DNA of 7,200 nucleotides from JANNFX01 sp040080075 (GCA_040080075.1 JBEBJD010000232.1:1-7200); one strand, 5' to 3'. Positions 1 to 5,859 are shown, counted from the stretch's first letter. Translations and numbers: made by a program. The notes: generated by a model not told the origin, from the letters alone.

Positions 1-401
1 GTCATAAACCAGCCTTGCGACTGCAGGACGCGGAAATTCCGGTACTGGCCTTCGCTCAAAGCGTGATCGACGACACCGCCGGATTTGTCGGCCAGCGCCA
101 TGACGGCGCGTATACCGTCGACGTCAGTGCCAAGTCCGCCGTATAGCGGCAGCCGGGCGGCCTTGATGATCTGCGTGGCGGCGCACAGGGCTTCTGGAAG
201 TGTTGAAGGTTTGCCGGCAATCATGGGGCTGGCTCCCGAAACTTGGCGCTCAAAACCCGCCACGGCTTTAGTACAGCCGTTCTTGGTTACCTTGAGGCCA
301 GACGGGCCAGTGGTGACTTCCAGATCGTCGCAAAGGATGCCGCAGAACGGGCAGGGCACACTGGTTTGCACGGTTGACAGGGGTTCGGACACGGTGGTCA
401 T
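1..401 (-). CDS. fhcB: Formyltransferase/hydrolase complex subunit B (FhcB, FwdB-like), N-terminal part
   Basis: This is the first 133 codons of a gene that continues past the left edge. The ATG is at 401-399 on the minus strand. The protein reads MTTVSEPLSTVQTSVPCPFC and continues GILCDDLEV, giving Cys17, Cys20, Cys24 and Cys43 in the C-x2-C-x3-C-x18-C spacing typical of the N-terminal iron-sulfur motif of formylmethanofuran dehydrogenase subunit B. Further on are YGGLGTDVDG (about 87-96) and DHALSEGQYRNFRVLQSQGW (112-131), both characteristic of FhcB/FwdB. In methylotrophs FhcB is part of the cytoplasmic FhcABCD complex, which transfers the formyl group from tetrahydromethanopterin to methylofuran and hydrolyses it to formate. 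The other fhc genes would be expected downstream, outside the window. A GGAG lies 13 nt before the ATG, a loose ribosome binding site. Family assignment is strong; whether the cysteines bind a cluster in this bacterial protein cannot be told from sequence. Confidence 0.92.
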   Translation of the reverse strand, partial: MTTVSEPLSTVQTSVPCPFCGILCDDLEVTTGPSGLKVTKNGCTKAVAGFERQVSGASPMIAGKPSTLPEALCAATQIIKAARLPLYGGLGTDVDGIRAVMALADKSGGVVDHALSEGQYRNFRVLQSQGWFM

Positions 402-674
402 GCCAGCAAGTGTGCTCCGGTTAGGCGGATAGCGCTCAGTTTCTCTAACTTTGATTATGTACCAAAGTACGGGGACCAAAGCATGGCCGCCGCGTTGAGA
501 CAACTGCGTTGTCAGACCCTGCCGCCACCGTTGCCCCCATCGCGGCGAAATCGCGCAGCGCCACCTGGTGCGAAGGCAGCACAGTTTGTCCCAACTCCCG
601 GCTATAGAACGCCGTGACTTCGCCTAGAACCCCAATTAGAAAGCTTGAAAAGAAACCAACGGGAGGACGTCTGT
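402..674. promoter_or_regulatory. Divergent intergenic region between fhcB and the MxaD-like gene
   Basis: The 273 bp separate two divergently read genes, so promoters for both should lie here. I could not pick a convincing -35/-10 pair. A perfect dyad GACAAC-tgc-GTTGTC sits at 499-513 and could be a regulator site. The minus strand also has an open frame ending in TAG at 447-445. It reads on through LGQTVLPSHQVALRDFAAMG and looks mildly protein-like, but it has no ATG near its 5' end and an in-frame TAA lies upstream inside the MxaD-like gene. It may be a gene remnant or chance. Confidence 0.4.
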
Positions 675-1208
675 ATGTCGCTGAGAGGCTTTAGTTTGGC
701 GGTTGCCCTTGTGGCCCTATTGCCGGTGAACGCATGGGCACATGGGCCGACCCGCCAGAAGTTAATTGAAACAGTCGAAATCAACGCTCCGGTTGATAAG
801 GTCTGGGCGTTAGTTGGTAACTTTCAGGATATGGGCTGGCATCCCGCTTTCTCCAAGACCGAAGGTACGGGCGGCAACGATGTCGGTGCAACGCGCATCC
901 TGACCACTAAGGATGGCGGCAAGGTCAACGAAAAGCTGGTCAAGTACGATGCTGATAAAAAGACGCTGCAATACGAAATCACCGATGTCGACGTGAAGGT
1001 GCTGCCGGTGACAGGCTATGAAGCTTGGTTCACGCTCAAGGGCGAAGGCGACAAGACATCGGTGGAATGGAAGTCCAAATTCTATCGTGGCTTCGTCAAC
1101 AACGATCCGCCACCGGAATTGAACGACGATGCCGCCATGGCCGCGGTCACGGGCGTCTTCAAGACAGGCCTGGAGGCCTTGAAAAAGAAAATCGAAGGCG
1201 GTTCGTGA
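675..1208 (+). CDS. mxaD: MxaD-like periplasmic SRPBCC protein, methanol dehydrogenase accessory
   Basis: This is a 177-residue protein. The chosen ATG at 675 has GGGAGGA at 661-667, 7 nt upstream; an in-frame TTG at 645 would add ten residues before the signal peptide and lacks such a site. Residues 1-22 are a Sec signal peptide ending NAWA, followed by HGPTRQK. The mature part fits the SRPBCC/polyketide-cyclase fold, with INAPVDKVWALVGNF (37-50), GWHPAFSKTEG (54-64), GATRILTTKDGG (71-82), WKSKFYRG (132-139) and a long C-terminal helix (152-173). MxaD of the methanol oxidation clusters has the same overall pattern, including HGPT after the signal, FYR...PP and a terminal DDAA helix. MxaD has been linked to the interaction of periplasmic methanol dehydrogenase with its cytochrome c. 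Here no mxaF is visible and xoxF lies about 5 kb away, so a role with XoxF or another quinoprotein is inference. A hairpin begins at its stop codon. Confidence 0.8.
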   Translation: MSLRGFSLAVALVALLPVNAWAHGPTRQKLIETVEINAPVDKVWALVGNFQDMGWHPAFSKTEGTGGNDVGATRILTTKDGGKVNEKLVKYDADKKTLQYEITDVDVKVLPVTGYEAWFTLKGEGDKTSVEWKSKFYRGFVNNDPPPELNDDAAMAAVTGVFKTGLEALKKKIEGGS

Positions 1209-1239
1209 GGTCTGATGGATAGTTCGGGGTCAGACCTCA
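1206..1239 (+). repeat. 10-bp inverted repeat starting at the stop codon of the MxaD-like gene
   Basis: TGAGGTCTGA (1206-1215) pairs perfectly with TCAGACCTCA (1230-1239) around a 14-nt loop. It starts on the TGA stop codon, so it could slow or end transcription, but there is no T-run after it and it is not a classical terminator. It also marks the point after which base use no longer looks like the neighbouring genes, so it may be one end of an inserted sequence. Confidence 0.5.
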
Positions 1240-1262
1240 GACTGGCCCCGGCACACCCACCC

Positions 1263-1457
1263 TCAGGTGCCACACTCGGTCTTGCATGCCTTCGGGCTCG
1301 TCCCAAGGGTCCAAAGGGCCCATGGTTCCGCTAATGACCGAGCTACGAGGAGAAATAGGTCCTCAGGAGTCATGCCGAAGACGTGCTTCGCACTAGTCCC
1401 GAGGATGACACCCTTTATGTACTTGTCCTGGCATCGAGGATTGAATAGCCCGGTATG
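1263..1457 (-). pseudogene. Possible gene remnant, unidentified, antisense to the propeller 5' region
   Basis: The minus strand is open from an in-frame TGA at 1460-1458 down to a TGA at 1265-1263, about 64 codons. It includes YIKGVILGTSAKHVFGMTPE and continues DLFLLVARSLAEPWALWTLG. The residue mix is more protein-like than the matching plus-strand reading, which is rich in Arg, Ser and Met/Trp and has no recognisable features. The only ATG is internal (1373-1371), so as it stands this is at most a fragment or a short 36-residue ORF. I do not recognise the family. It lies exactly where the propeller gene's normal 5' end should be, which suggests a foreign sequence brought in by insertion. Low confidence. 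Confidence 0.25.
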
Positions 1458-2442
1458 TCAATGGGCGGCAGAGGCCACAAAATGGACTCTGCTAGCTATT
1501 GCGCTGGGTATTGGTGCGGTGTTTGCCGCTGACGCTGCTATTTCGCCACCACTGCCGCCGCCCGCAACGGAAGCTCTTGTCACCAATCAAGGCTCTGACA
1601 GCCTGTCGTTTGTTGATCTGGCAGCCTTCAAAAGCGTGGCTGAAATCAAGATCGGCGGTAAACCTGCAGGCGTAGCCATCTCGCCCGATGGACTGATGGC
1701 CTATGTTTCTTCGCCTGAGGGCAAGTCCGTCACTGTTGTGGATGCGAAAGCCCGAACGATAGTGCGCCGCATCCCCATCGAAGGTGGCCCGCTTGGTATT
1801 GCGGCACATCCCAGTAACGGCCTTATCTACGTGGCTGACTGGTATTCCAAGAAACTCACTGCACTTGATCCTCAGACCGGTAGTGTCAAGGGTAAGGTTG
1901 ACGTTGGCAGTTCGCCGTCCGGCATCGCGGTCACACCCGATGGTAAATATGTGCTGACGGCAGATCGCGACAGCGATCAGGTTTCCATAATCGATGCGGC
2001 AACATTTACGCCGGTCGCGGCCATTGCCGTGGGGAAGCGGCCTTTCGGCATTACGCTTGATCCGGAAGGGCAGCGCGCATTTACAGCCAACGTTGGCAGC
2101 GATGACGTGACGGTCATCGACCTTAAAACCCGGAAAGCGGCCGGCCGCGTACCGGCAGGGCACCACCCCTATGCCATAGCCTTTGCGGGTGGGCATGGCT
2201 TTGTCACCAATCAGTCCGGAGGGACGGTCACAGTCTTTGATGCGCGCACGCTGGCGGTCGAGAAGACTATAGAGGTTGGCGATACGCCCGAAGGCATCGC
2301 CGCCGATGGTTCAGGGCGCTTCGTTTACGTGGCGTGTTGGTTTGCCAATACGCTCGACCGGATTGATGTTGCAACCTTGGCCGTCACGGGCCGGGCAGCA
2401 ACCGGCGACGCTCCGCGGGCCTTTGGCGCGTTCTTACGCTAG
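1417..2442 (+). CDS. Secreted YVTN-family seven-repeat beta-propeller protein (quinoprotein-associated)
   Basis: The reading frame ends at TAG 2440-2442. It encodes a hydrophobic signal segment (WTLLAIALGIGAVFAADA, from 1483) and then about seven repeats of roughly 42 residues. Each repeat has a turn such as GKPAGVAISPDG, GGPLGIAAHPSNG, GSSPSGIAVTPDG, GKRPFGITLDPEG, GHHPYAIAFAGG and GDTPEGIAADGSG, and strands such as KSVTVVD, DQVSIID, DDVTVID and GTVTVFD. These are YVTN beta-propeller repeats, giving one closed seven-bladed propeller in the periplasm. Related propellers occur beside PQQ-dependent alcohol dehydrogenase genes, which fits the MxaD-like neighbour and nearby xoxF; the exact role is unknown. 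The start is unsure. In-frame candidates are ATG 1267, 1372, 1405 and 1417 and TTG 1441, none with a well-spaced Shine-Dalgarno. AGAGG at 1470-1474 is ideally placed for ATG 1482, but that ATG is out of frame. I give 1417 (341 residues) as a working start. Confidence 0.82.
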   Translation: MYLSWHRGLNSPVCQWAAEATKWTLLAIALGIGAVFAADAAISPPLPPPATEALVTNQGSDSLSFVDLAAFKSVAEIKIGGKPAGVAISPDGLMAYVSSPEGKSVTVVDAKARTIVRRIPIEGGPLGIAAHPSNGLIYVADWYSKKLTALDPQTGSVKGKVDVGSSPSGIAVTPDGKYVLTADRDSDQVSIIDAATFTPVAAIAVGKRPFGITLDPEGQRAFTANVGSDDVTVIDLKTRKAAGRVPAGHHPYAIAFAGGHGFVTNQSGGTVTVFDARTLAVEKTIEVGDTPEGIAADGSGRFVYVACWFANTLDRIDVATLAVTGRAATGDAPRAFGAFLR

Positions 2443-2662
2443 TAGCCGCGGGCGTCCTGCCGGGGCCGAGCACAAGCTTTCCTGACTTTAACTTGATCGC
2501 CTCGGGCTGGCCGGTCTTGATGGAAGCAGGAAAACGGCGCCAGGACATGCATTCATCGCGCTTGAAGCCAGATTATTGCCCCGCAGCGCTGTCCGGCGCT
2601 ACAAGGGCGGCATAATTGGGGTCAGCAATTACCTTGCGGCCCCGCCAAGGAGGACTTGAACG
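2443..2662 (+). other. Intergenic region between the propeller and the unknown secreted pair
   Basis: The 220 bp carry no convincing gene, tRNA or strong terminator. Short GC-rich inverted stretches (for example AGCGCT at 2585-2590) are unremarkable. The 3' end holds a very strong Shine-Dalgarno, AAGGAGGA at 2647-2654, serving the gene that starts at 2663. The gap is long enough to hold a separate promoter, but no clear -35/-10 pair was found. Confidence 0.4.
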
Positions 2663-3349
2663 ATGGTTTCTAAGTTTCGGGGCACGTTGTTTGCCTGCGC
2701 ACTTATAGTATCACCGGCCGCCGTAACGGCTGCGGCAGACACCAGTAAGTCTGCTGAGCTGATCTTTGATCCTCCGCATCTCGAACTTGTTCAAAAGGGC
2801 AGTGAAGTTACCTACAAATTTGAGCGCAAGGTTTCAGACGAGAAACTAGCGGGCCCGGCCTATACCGACGAGATCAGAGTGGGTGTGTTCAAGGTTATGG
2901 CGGATGGCAAGCGCGACGTTTCCTTGCAGGTATTTACCGGTGACCGTGCTCGTGTGCCGTGGTCTGAAACCGGCATGACCGGCAATCCTTTGTTGCTTTG
3001 GTATCTCGACAACTGCATCAATCAATTCCGTGCCGTTGCTGGGGGAGACCGGGATTTCTTGAAGAACACCTTCAAGGTGGCTCTGCGTGACAAATCCACA
3101 TACGAAGAAGTGAAAGCCGAATTTGGCGGTAAGCAGGTCGATGCTGTGCGCGTGAGCGTGGTACCTTTTGCAGATAGCAAAGATGCCAAGAAAATGCGTG
3201 GCTTTGAGAAGTCAAAATTCACCATTCTCCTCAGCCCTGCAGTGCCGGGGTATTTCCTGGAGATGGCCTCGGAATATCAAAGTTCCGAAAGGGGCACCCC
3301 CATGGTCAATGAAAAGATCAATCTCGTGGGAATGGGAGCCGCAAAATGA
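2663..3349 (+). CDS. Secreted protein of unknown function (228 aa), first of a coupled pair
   Basis: I do not recognise a named family. The ATG at 2663 has AAGGAGGA 8 nt upstream, so the start is firm. Residues 1-25 form a Sec signal peptide (KFRGTLFACALIVSPAAVTA then AAADT). The mature part of about 203 residues is soluble, with alternating strands and charged turns: IFDPPHLELV (34-43), VTYKFERKVSDEKLAGPAYTDEIRVGVF (49-76), WYLDNCINQFRAVAGGDRDF (113-132) and a C-terminal stretch GYFLEMASEYQSSERGTPMV (196-215). Cys118 is the only cysteine of the mature protein, and there are no heme-binding CxxCH or lipobox motifs. The stop overlaps the next gene's start (ATGA), so the two are translationally coupled. 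The context implies a periplasmic accessory of quinoprotein-dependent alcohol oxidation, which is inference from neighbours only. Confidence 0.88.
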   Translation: MVSKFRGTLFACALIVSPAAVTAAADTSKSAELIFDPPHLELVQKGSEVTYKFERKVSDEKLAGPAYTDEIRVGVFKVMADGKRDVSLQVFTGDRARVPWSETGMTGNPLLLWYLDNCINQFRAVAGGDRDFLKNTFKVALRDKSTYEEVKAEFGGKQVDAVRVSVVPFADSKDAKKMRGFEKSKFTILLSPAVPGYFLEMASEYQSSERGTPMVNEKINLVGMGAAK

Positions 3350-3705
3350 AACGCCGCCATCCACTTCTGCTAGCGGCGATTGTAGCCGGAAGTGTGCTGT
3401 CTTCCTCCGTTGTGGCGCAGGAAGCCAGTTCACTCAATGATTATCCGACGGTCACGCGGGCGGAATACATTTTTGGTTGCATGCAGGTGAATGGCAACAC
3501 ACGGCTGGCGCTGGAGCGGTGCTCGTGCTCGATCGATGTCATCGCCAGCATCTTGCCTCACGACAGGTACGTCGACGCGGAGACGACGATGTCATTGCGG
3601 ATGCGCGGCGGCGAGAGCGTTTCTTATATGCAGGGGCCTGAATTCGTCGCCAAGGTCAAGGCATTGAAACTAGCTCAGGTCGAAGGTGAACTGCGCTGCT
3701 TCTGA
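3346..3705 (+). CDS. Small secreted cysteine-containing protein of unknown function (119 aa)
   Basis: No named family recognised. The ATG overlaps the upstream stop as ATGA (3346-3349), and GGGAG at 3334-3338 lies 7 nt upstream. Residues 1-25 are a Sec signal peptide (MKRRHPLLLAAIVAGSVLSS, then VVAQ). The mature protein of about 94 residues has four cysteines: Cys45 (YIFGCMQ), Cys59 and Cys61 (ERCSCSID) and Cys118 at the penultimate position. An even number of cysteines in a periplasmic protein suggests disulfides; a CxC pair could also bind metal or be redox active. There is no CxxCH, so it is not a c-type cytochrome. A central segment (PHDRYVDAETTMSLRMRGGE, 71-90) is polar and probably helical. 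Coupling to the preceding gene suggests the two proteins act together, possibly as a complex. Confidence 0.85.
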   Translation: MKRRHPLLLAAIVAGSVLSSSVVAQEASSLNDYPTVTRAEYIFGCMQVNGNTRLALERCSCSIDVIASILPHDRYVDAETTMSLRMRGGESVSYMQGPEFVAKVKALKLAQVEGELRCF

Positions 3706-3736
3706 CCTGTTGTTTGGTTCTGCTATGCTTATCAAG

Positions 3737-3767
3737 AACGGGCGCTCCGACTGACAGAGCGCCCGTT
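3737..3767 (+). terminator. Hairpin terminator between convergent operons
   Basis: AACGGGCGCTC (3737-3747) pairs perfectly with GAGCGCCCGTT (3757-3767), an 11-bp GC-rich stem with a 9-nt loop. It lies 31 nt after the stop of the plus-strand gene ending at 3705 and 28 nt after the stop of the minus-strand gene ending at 3796. The plus side is followed by a short T-rich stretch (TGCTGTT), so it fits an intrinsic terminator mainly for the plus strand that may serve both directions. Confidence 0.75.
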
Positions 3768-3795
3768 TGCTGTTCGAGAATGCCCGTTCGAGGGC

Positions 3796-4605
3796 TCAGG
3801 ACCCCTTGGAAACCGAGGCGCCCTTCATAGTACGGTTGTCGGTATCGGTGGCGGTGACTTCGATCATGTCGCTGGGATTGCCTGGTGCATAGGTGAAGCG
3901 AATGTTTGGGTCTTCGCTGATCGAGATTCCGCCGGCCAGCGTGAACACGACGTCGGAACCACGCTTCACTTCCATATTGGTGATGTACTTGAACGGGATC
4001 CAATAGCCGGTCGCCTGATTGGTCTGCAGCCCCGAATATTGCGGGTGCTTGATCATCAACTGGCCTTCAGGCAATGCGCCCGTTGTGCTGCCGTCGCCCG
4101 CAGTCGCAGTAATTTTCATCTTGCCAATTTCAGCAAGAATGGCGTCGGGGTCTTTCAGGGCCGGTGCCGAGCAGCCGCCTGCGGCCTTAACGAACTTCTT
4201 CGTCATGTGCAATTTGCCGTCGTTGGTCTCCATAACGGCGTGGATGTCAGTGTAGCTGTCGACGCGCACCCTGGTCGAGATGATGCGATCGCCTGTGCCA
4301 GCAGCCGGTCCGAACGTTACTTCGAAGGCGACGGGGCTCGGGTTGTGGTCGATGACCAGGGTCACCTTTTTGGCATTGGCGGCGTGTTCAGACGGCACCC
4401 GCAATGTGATGGGAGTAAGAGCGGCATCTTCGGCTCGATCAGGCGCCTCCATGACGATGCCGCCGTCTTCCAGCAACGCCCGGGATTGAAACACGTCGCG
4501 ATGCAAATCAGGCCACACGTCCTTGATCTCACCGGCAAACGGCGCTGGTGCTGCCAGCACTGCCGCTGCAAGGGCAAGAAACACCGTCTTCAGACTCGAG
4601 GTCAT
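3796..4605 (-). CDS. Quinoprotein dehydrogenase-associated SoxYZ-like carrier protein
   Basis: This is a 269-residue secreted protein. The start is ATG 4605-4603, with GGAG (4618-4615) 9 nt upstream; an in-frame TTG at 4620 overlaps that ribosome site and is unlikely. Residues 1-24 are a Sec signal peptide (SLKTVFLALAAAVLAAPAPF). Residues about 28-150 resemble SoxY, with WPDLHRDVF (31-39), ITLRVPSEHA (66-75), ending in KAAGGCSAPAL (140-150). The GGC motif with Cys145 matches the swinging-arm cysteine by which SoxY carries sulfur intermediates. Residues about 165-265 form a SoxZ-like domain (LMIKHPQYSGLQTN, VFTLAGGISISEDPNIRFTY). Fused SoxYZ-like proteins with this layout are known companions of PQQ dehydrogenases; what the cysteine carries there is not established. 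It follows the metallohydrolase gene by 24 bp in the same direction, so the two are surely one operon. Confidence 0.9.
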   Translation of the reverse strand: MTSSLKTVFLALAAAVLAAPAPFAGEIKDVWPDLHRDVFQSRALLEDGGIVMEAPDRAEDAALTPITLRVPSEHAANAKKVTLVIDHNPSPVAFEVTFGPAAGTGDRIISTRVRVDSYTDIHAVMETNDGKLHMTKKFVKAAGGCSAPALKDPDAILAEIGKMKITATAGDGSTTGALPEGQLMIKHPQYSGLQTNQATGYWIPFKYITNMEVKRGSDVVFTLAGGISISEDPNIRFTYAPGNPSDMIEVTATDTDNRTMKGASVSKGS

Positions 4606-4629
4606 AATGAGGATCTCCAATTCCCGCGT

Positions 4630-5787
4630 CTATTCCCATTCCAACTCGGCGAACGCTGCCGACGCATTACGTGCATTATAGTCGTCAAAAAGCTGCCACG
4701 CATTCTTTTCTGATTGCCCGGCACCAGCCATAGCGTCGCTTATGGTCTTGCCGCTCTTGATCAAGGCGCGGATGTCGGTGGCCAGCGTGGTCAGATAATG
4801 GCGCAACGGATCGGCACCACTGGGCCAGTCAAGAGAAGCCGGTCCATGACCGGGAACAACCCGGGCGGCGGGCTGGCTAGCCAATTGATCCATGACCGCA
4901 ATCCAGCCCCGGATTGAGCCGTCGATGGTAGGGACATGTCCGGAAAACAAGAGATCGCCCAGGAAAACTGTATCGGTCGCTACGTCCCTAACCGTCAGAT
5001 CGTTGTCAGTATGGGCGGTTTTCTGCGGGCTTAGTTCAAGAATCCGGCCGCCGAGGTCAAGCTTGGTCAAGGCCTCGACCCCCTGGTTAGGCATAACGAT
5101 TTCAATGCCTCTGAAGGCCTCCTCGCCGAGCAGATCCTTGTTGCGTTCCAAGTACCTGCCGGCTCGCGCCGCCAGCCCTCTTGCCATTTTATGATGGGCG
5201 GCAAAAACCGTGTTCTCTGTCTTGAAGGCGGCGTTTCCAAAGATGTGATCGGGGTGCATGTGGGTGTTGATAACGTAACGGACCGGCCGGTCCGTCAGGC
5301 TTCGGATGGCGTCGTGCAACTGCTGACCGACGATGACACTGCCGCCGGTATCGATGACGGCAACACTGTCGTTGCCGACCACGAAGCCTGCGTTAGAGAT
5401 GTTGCCCTTGTTATCTGGGGCGAACAACGCGTGGACGCCTTGATGCACGAACACTCCCGGAGCCACCTCACTCACGAAAGCGGTTCCTGTGGCCCTGGAT
5501 GCGCTTGGGAGAAGGAGAGTGGCCGTGGCCAGTGAAGCCGATCCAACCAAAAGCGCGCGCCGGTCGGCGCTCAATGTCTCGAGGGCCAGCGCAAGGTTCC
5601 GCAGCGAAGTGCTCGAGGCGCTAGTGTTCCGATTCTGACGCTTCGCACCCTCAGCGTCAGCCCGGAACCCTAGCCACTCTCTTGTTTGTGTTCTGGATTC
5701 ACAAACGCTTGGCGACCTTCGCCCGGAACCAAGCGTTTGGGCCAGAACACTAGTGGACCTAGATTTGCCGTCCATGTGATCAGGCAT
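4630..5787 (-). CDS. Tat-exported MBL-fold zinc metallohydrolase (quinoprotein relay type) with an insertion in its leader
   Basis: This is a 385-residue protein. ATG 5787 has a GAGAGG Shine-Dalgarno 5 nt upstream, so it is the favoured start. The metallo-beta-lactamase motifs are complete: THMHPDH (175-181), His259 (AHTDND), Asp278 (LGDLLF) and His314 (PGHGP), all binuclear zinc ligands. A twin-arginine signal lies unusually deep: ADRRALLVGSASLATATLLL at 74-93, with RR at 76-77 and probable cleavage near SRA-TG (about 99). The mature domain starts with FVSEVAPGVFVHQGVH, normal for this family. Residues about 13-56 are encoded by a 129-bp palindromic insertion; without it the reading frame is continuous and the leader is 43 residues shorter. 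An alternative TTG at 5574 would give MSADRRALLVG, a compact Tat leader, but its ribosome site is weak. Relatives beside SoxYZ-like carriers and PQQ dehydrogenases are termed quinoprotein relay zinc metallohydrolases; the substrate is unknown. Confidence 0.9.
   Translation of the reverse strand: MPDHMDGKSRSTSVLAQTLGSGRRSPSVCESRTQTREWLGFRADAEGAKRQNRNTSASSTSLRNLALALETLSADRRALLVGSASLATATLLLPSASRATGTAFVSEVAPGVFVHQGVHALFAPDNKGNISNAGFVVGNDSVAVIDTGGSVIVGQQLHDAIRSLTDRPVRYVINTHMHPDHIFGNAAFKTENTVFAAHHKMARGLAARAGRYLERNKDLLGEEAFRGIEIVMPNQGVEALTKLDLGGRILELSPQKTAHTDNDLTVRDVATDTVFLGDLLFSGHVPTIDGSIRGWIAVMDQLASQPAARVVPGHGPASLDWPSGADPLRHYLTTLATDIRALIKSGKTISDAMAGAGQSEKNAWQLFDDYNARNASAAFAELEWE
5621..5753. mobile_element. 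Palindromic MITE-like insertion with CTAG/TA target duplication
   Basis: The element is flanked by CTAG at 5621-5624 and 5750-5753, consistent with a duplicated TA or CTAG target. Its ends are imperfect inverted repeats: CTAGTGTTCCG on the left and, read inward from the right, CTAGTGTTCTGG. Inside are two hairpins. The left one pairs CTGACGCT (5635-5642) with AGCGTCAG (5653-5660) and CTAGTGTTCCG (5621-5631) with CGGAACCCTAG (5663-5673, one mismatch). The right one pairs 5689-5712 with 5729-5749, including CAAACGCTTGG against CCAAGCGTTTG. A third CTAG at 5670-5673 divides the halves. Net insertion is 129 bp, a multiple of three. There is no room for a transposase, so this is a non-autonomous element or palindromic repeat unit; the TA target is reminiscent of IS630/mariner-type elements, but the parent family is not proven. 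Confidence 0.78.
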
Positions 5788-5825
5788 TGCTTCCTCTCAG
5801 CCGGTTCAAGGCCGGGCAATGTTTT

Positions 5826-5859
5826 TGCGAATACTCAGTGAGTGCGAATACTCAGTGAG
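5826..5859. repeat. Perfect 17-bp tandem duplication
   Basis: TGCGAATACTCAGTGAG occurs twice without a gap (5826-5842 and 5843-5859), 39 bp upstream of the metallohydrolase start. It may be paired regulator sites or a simple slippage duplication. A 17-bp phase is not a whole number of helical turns (about 1.6), which argues a little against cooperative same-face binding. Confidence 0.85.

Noticed and set aside
85..432. Plus-strand 115-codon open frame
   Set aside because: It is antisense to the clearly recognisable fhcB and has no family features or ribosome binding site.
645..674. TTG start extending the MxaD-like protein by ten residues
   Set aside because: ATG 675 has an excellent Shine-Dalgarno and begins the signal peptide directly.
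1492..2196. Long minus-strand open frame of 234 codons
   Set aside because: It is antisense to the YVTN propeller, whose repeats are unmistakable; the minus product is Cys/Arg-rich with no motif.
4039..4713. Plus-strand open frame of 224 codons
   Set aside because: It is antisense to the SoxYZ-like gene, which has a signal peptide, the GGC motif and a good ribosome site; the plus reading is an Arg/His/Cys-rich shadow.
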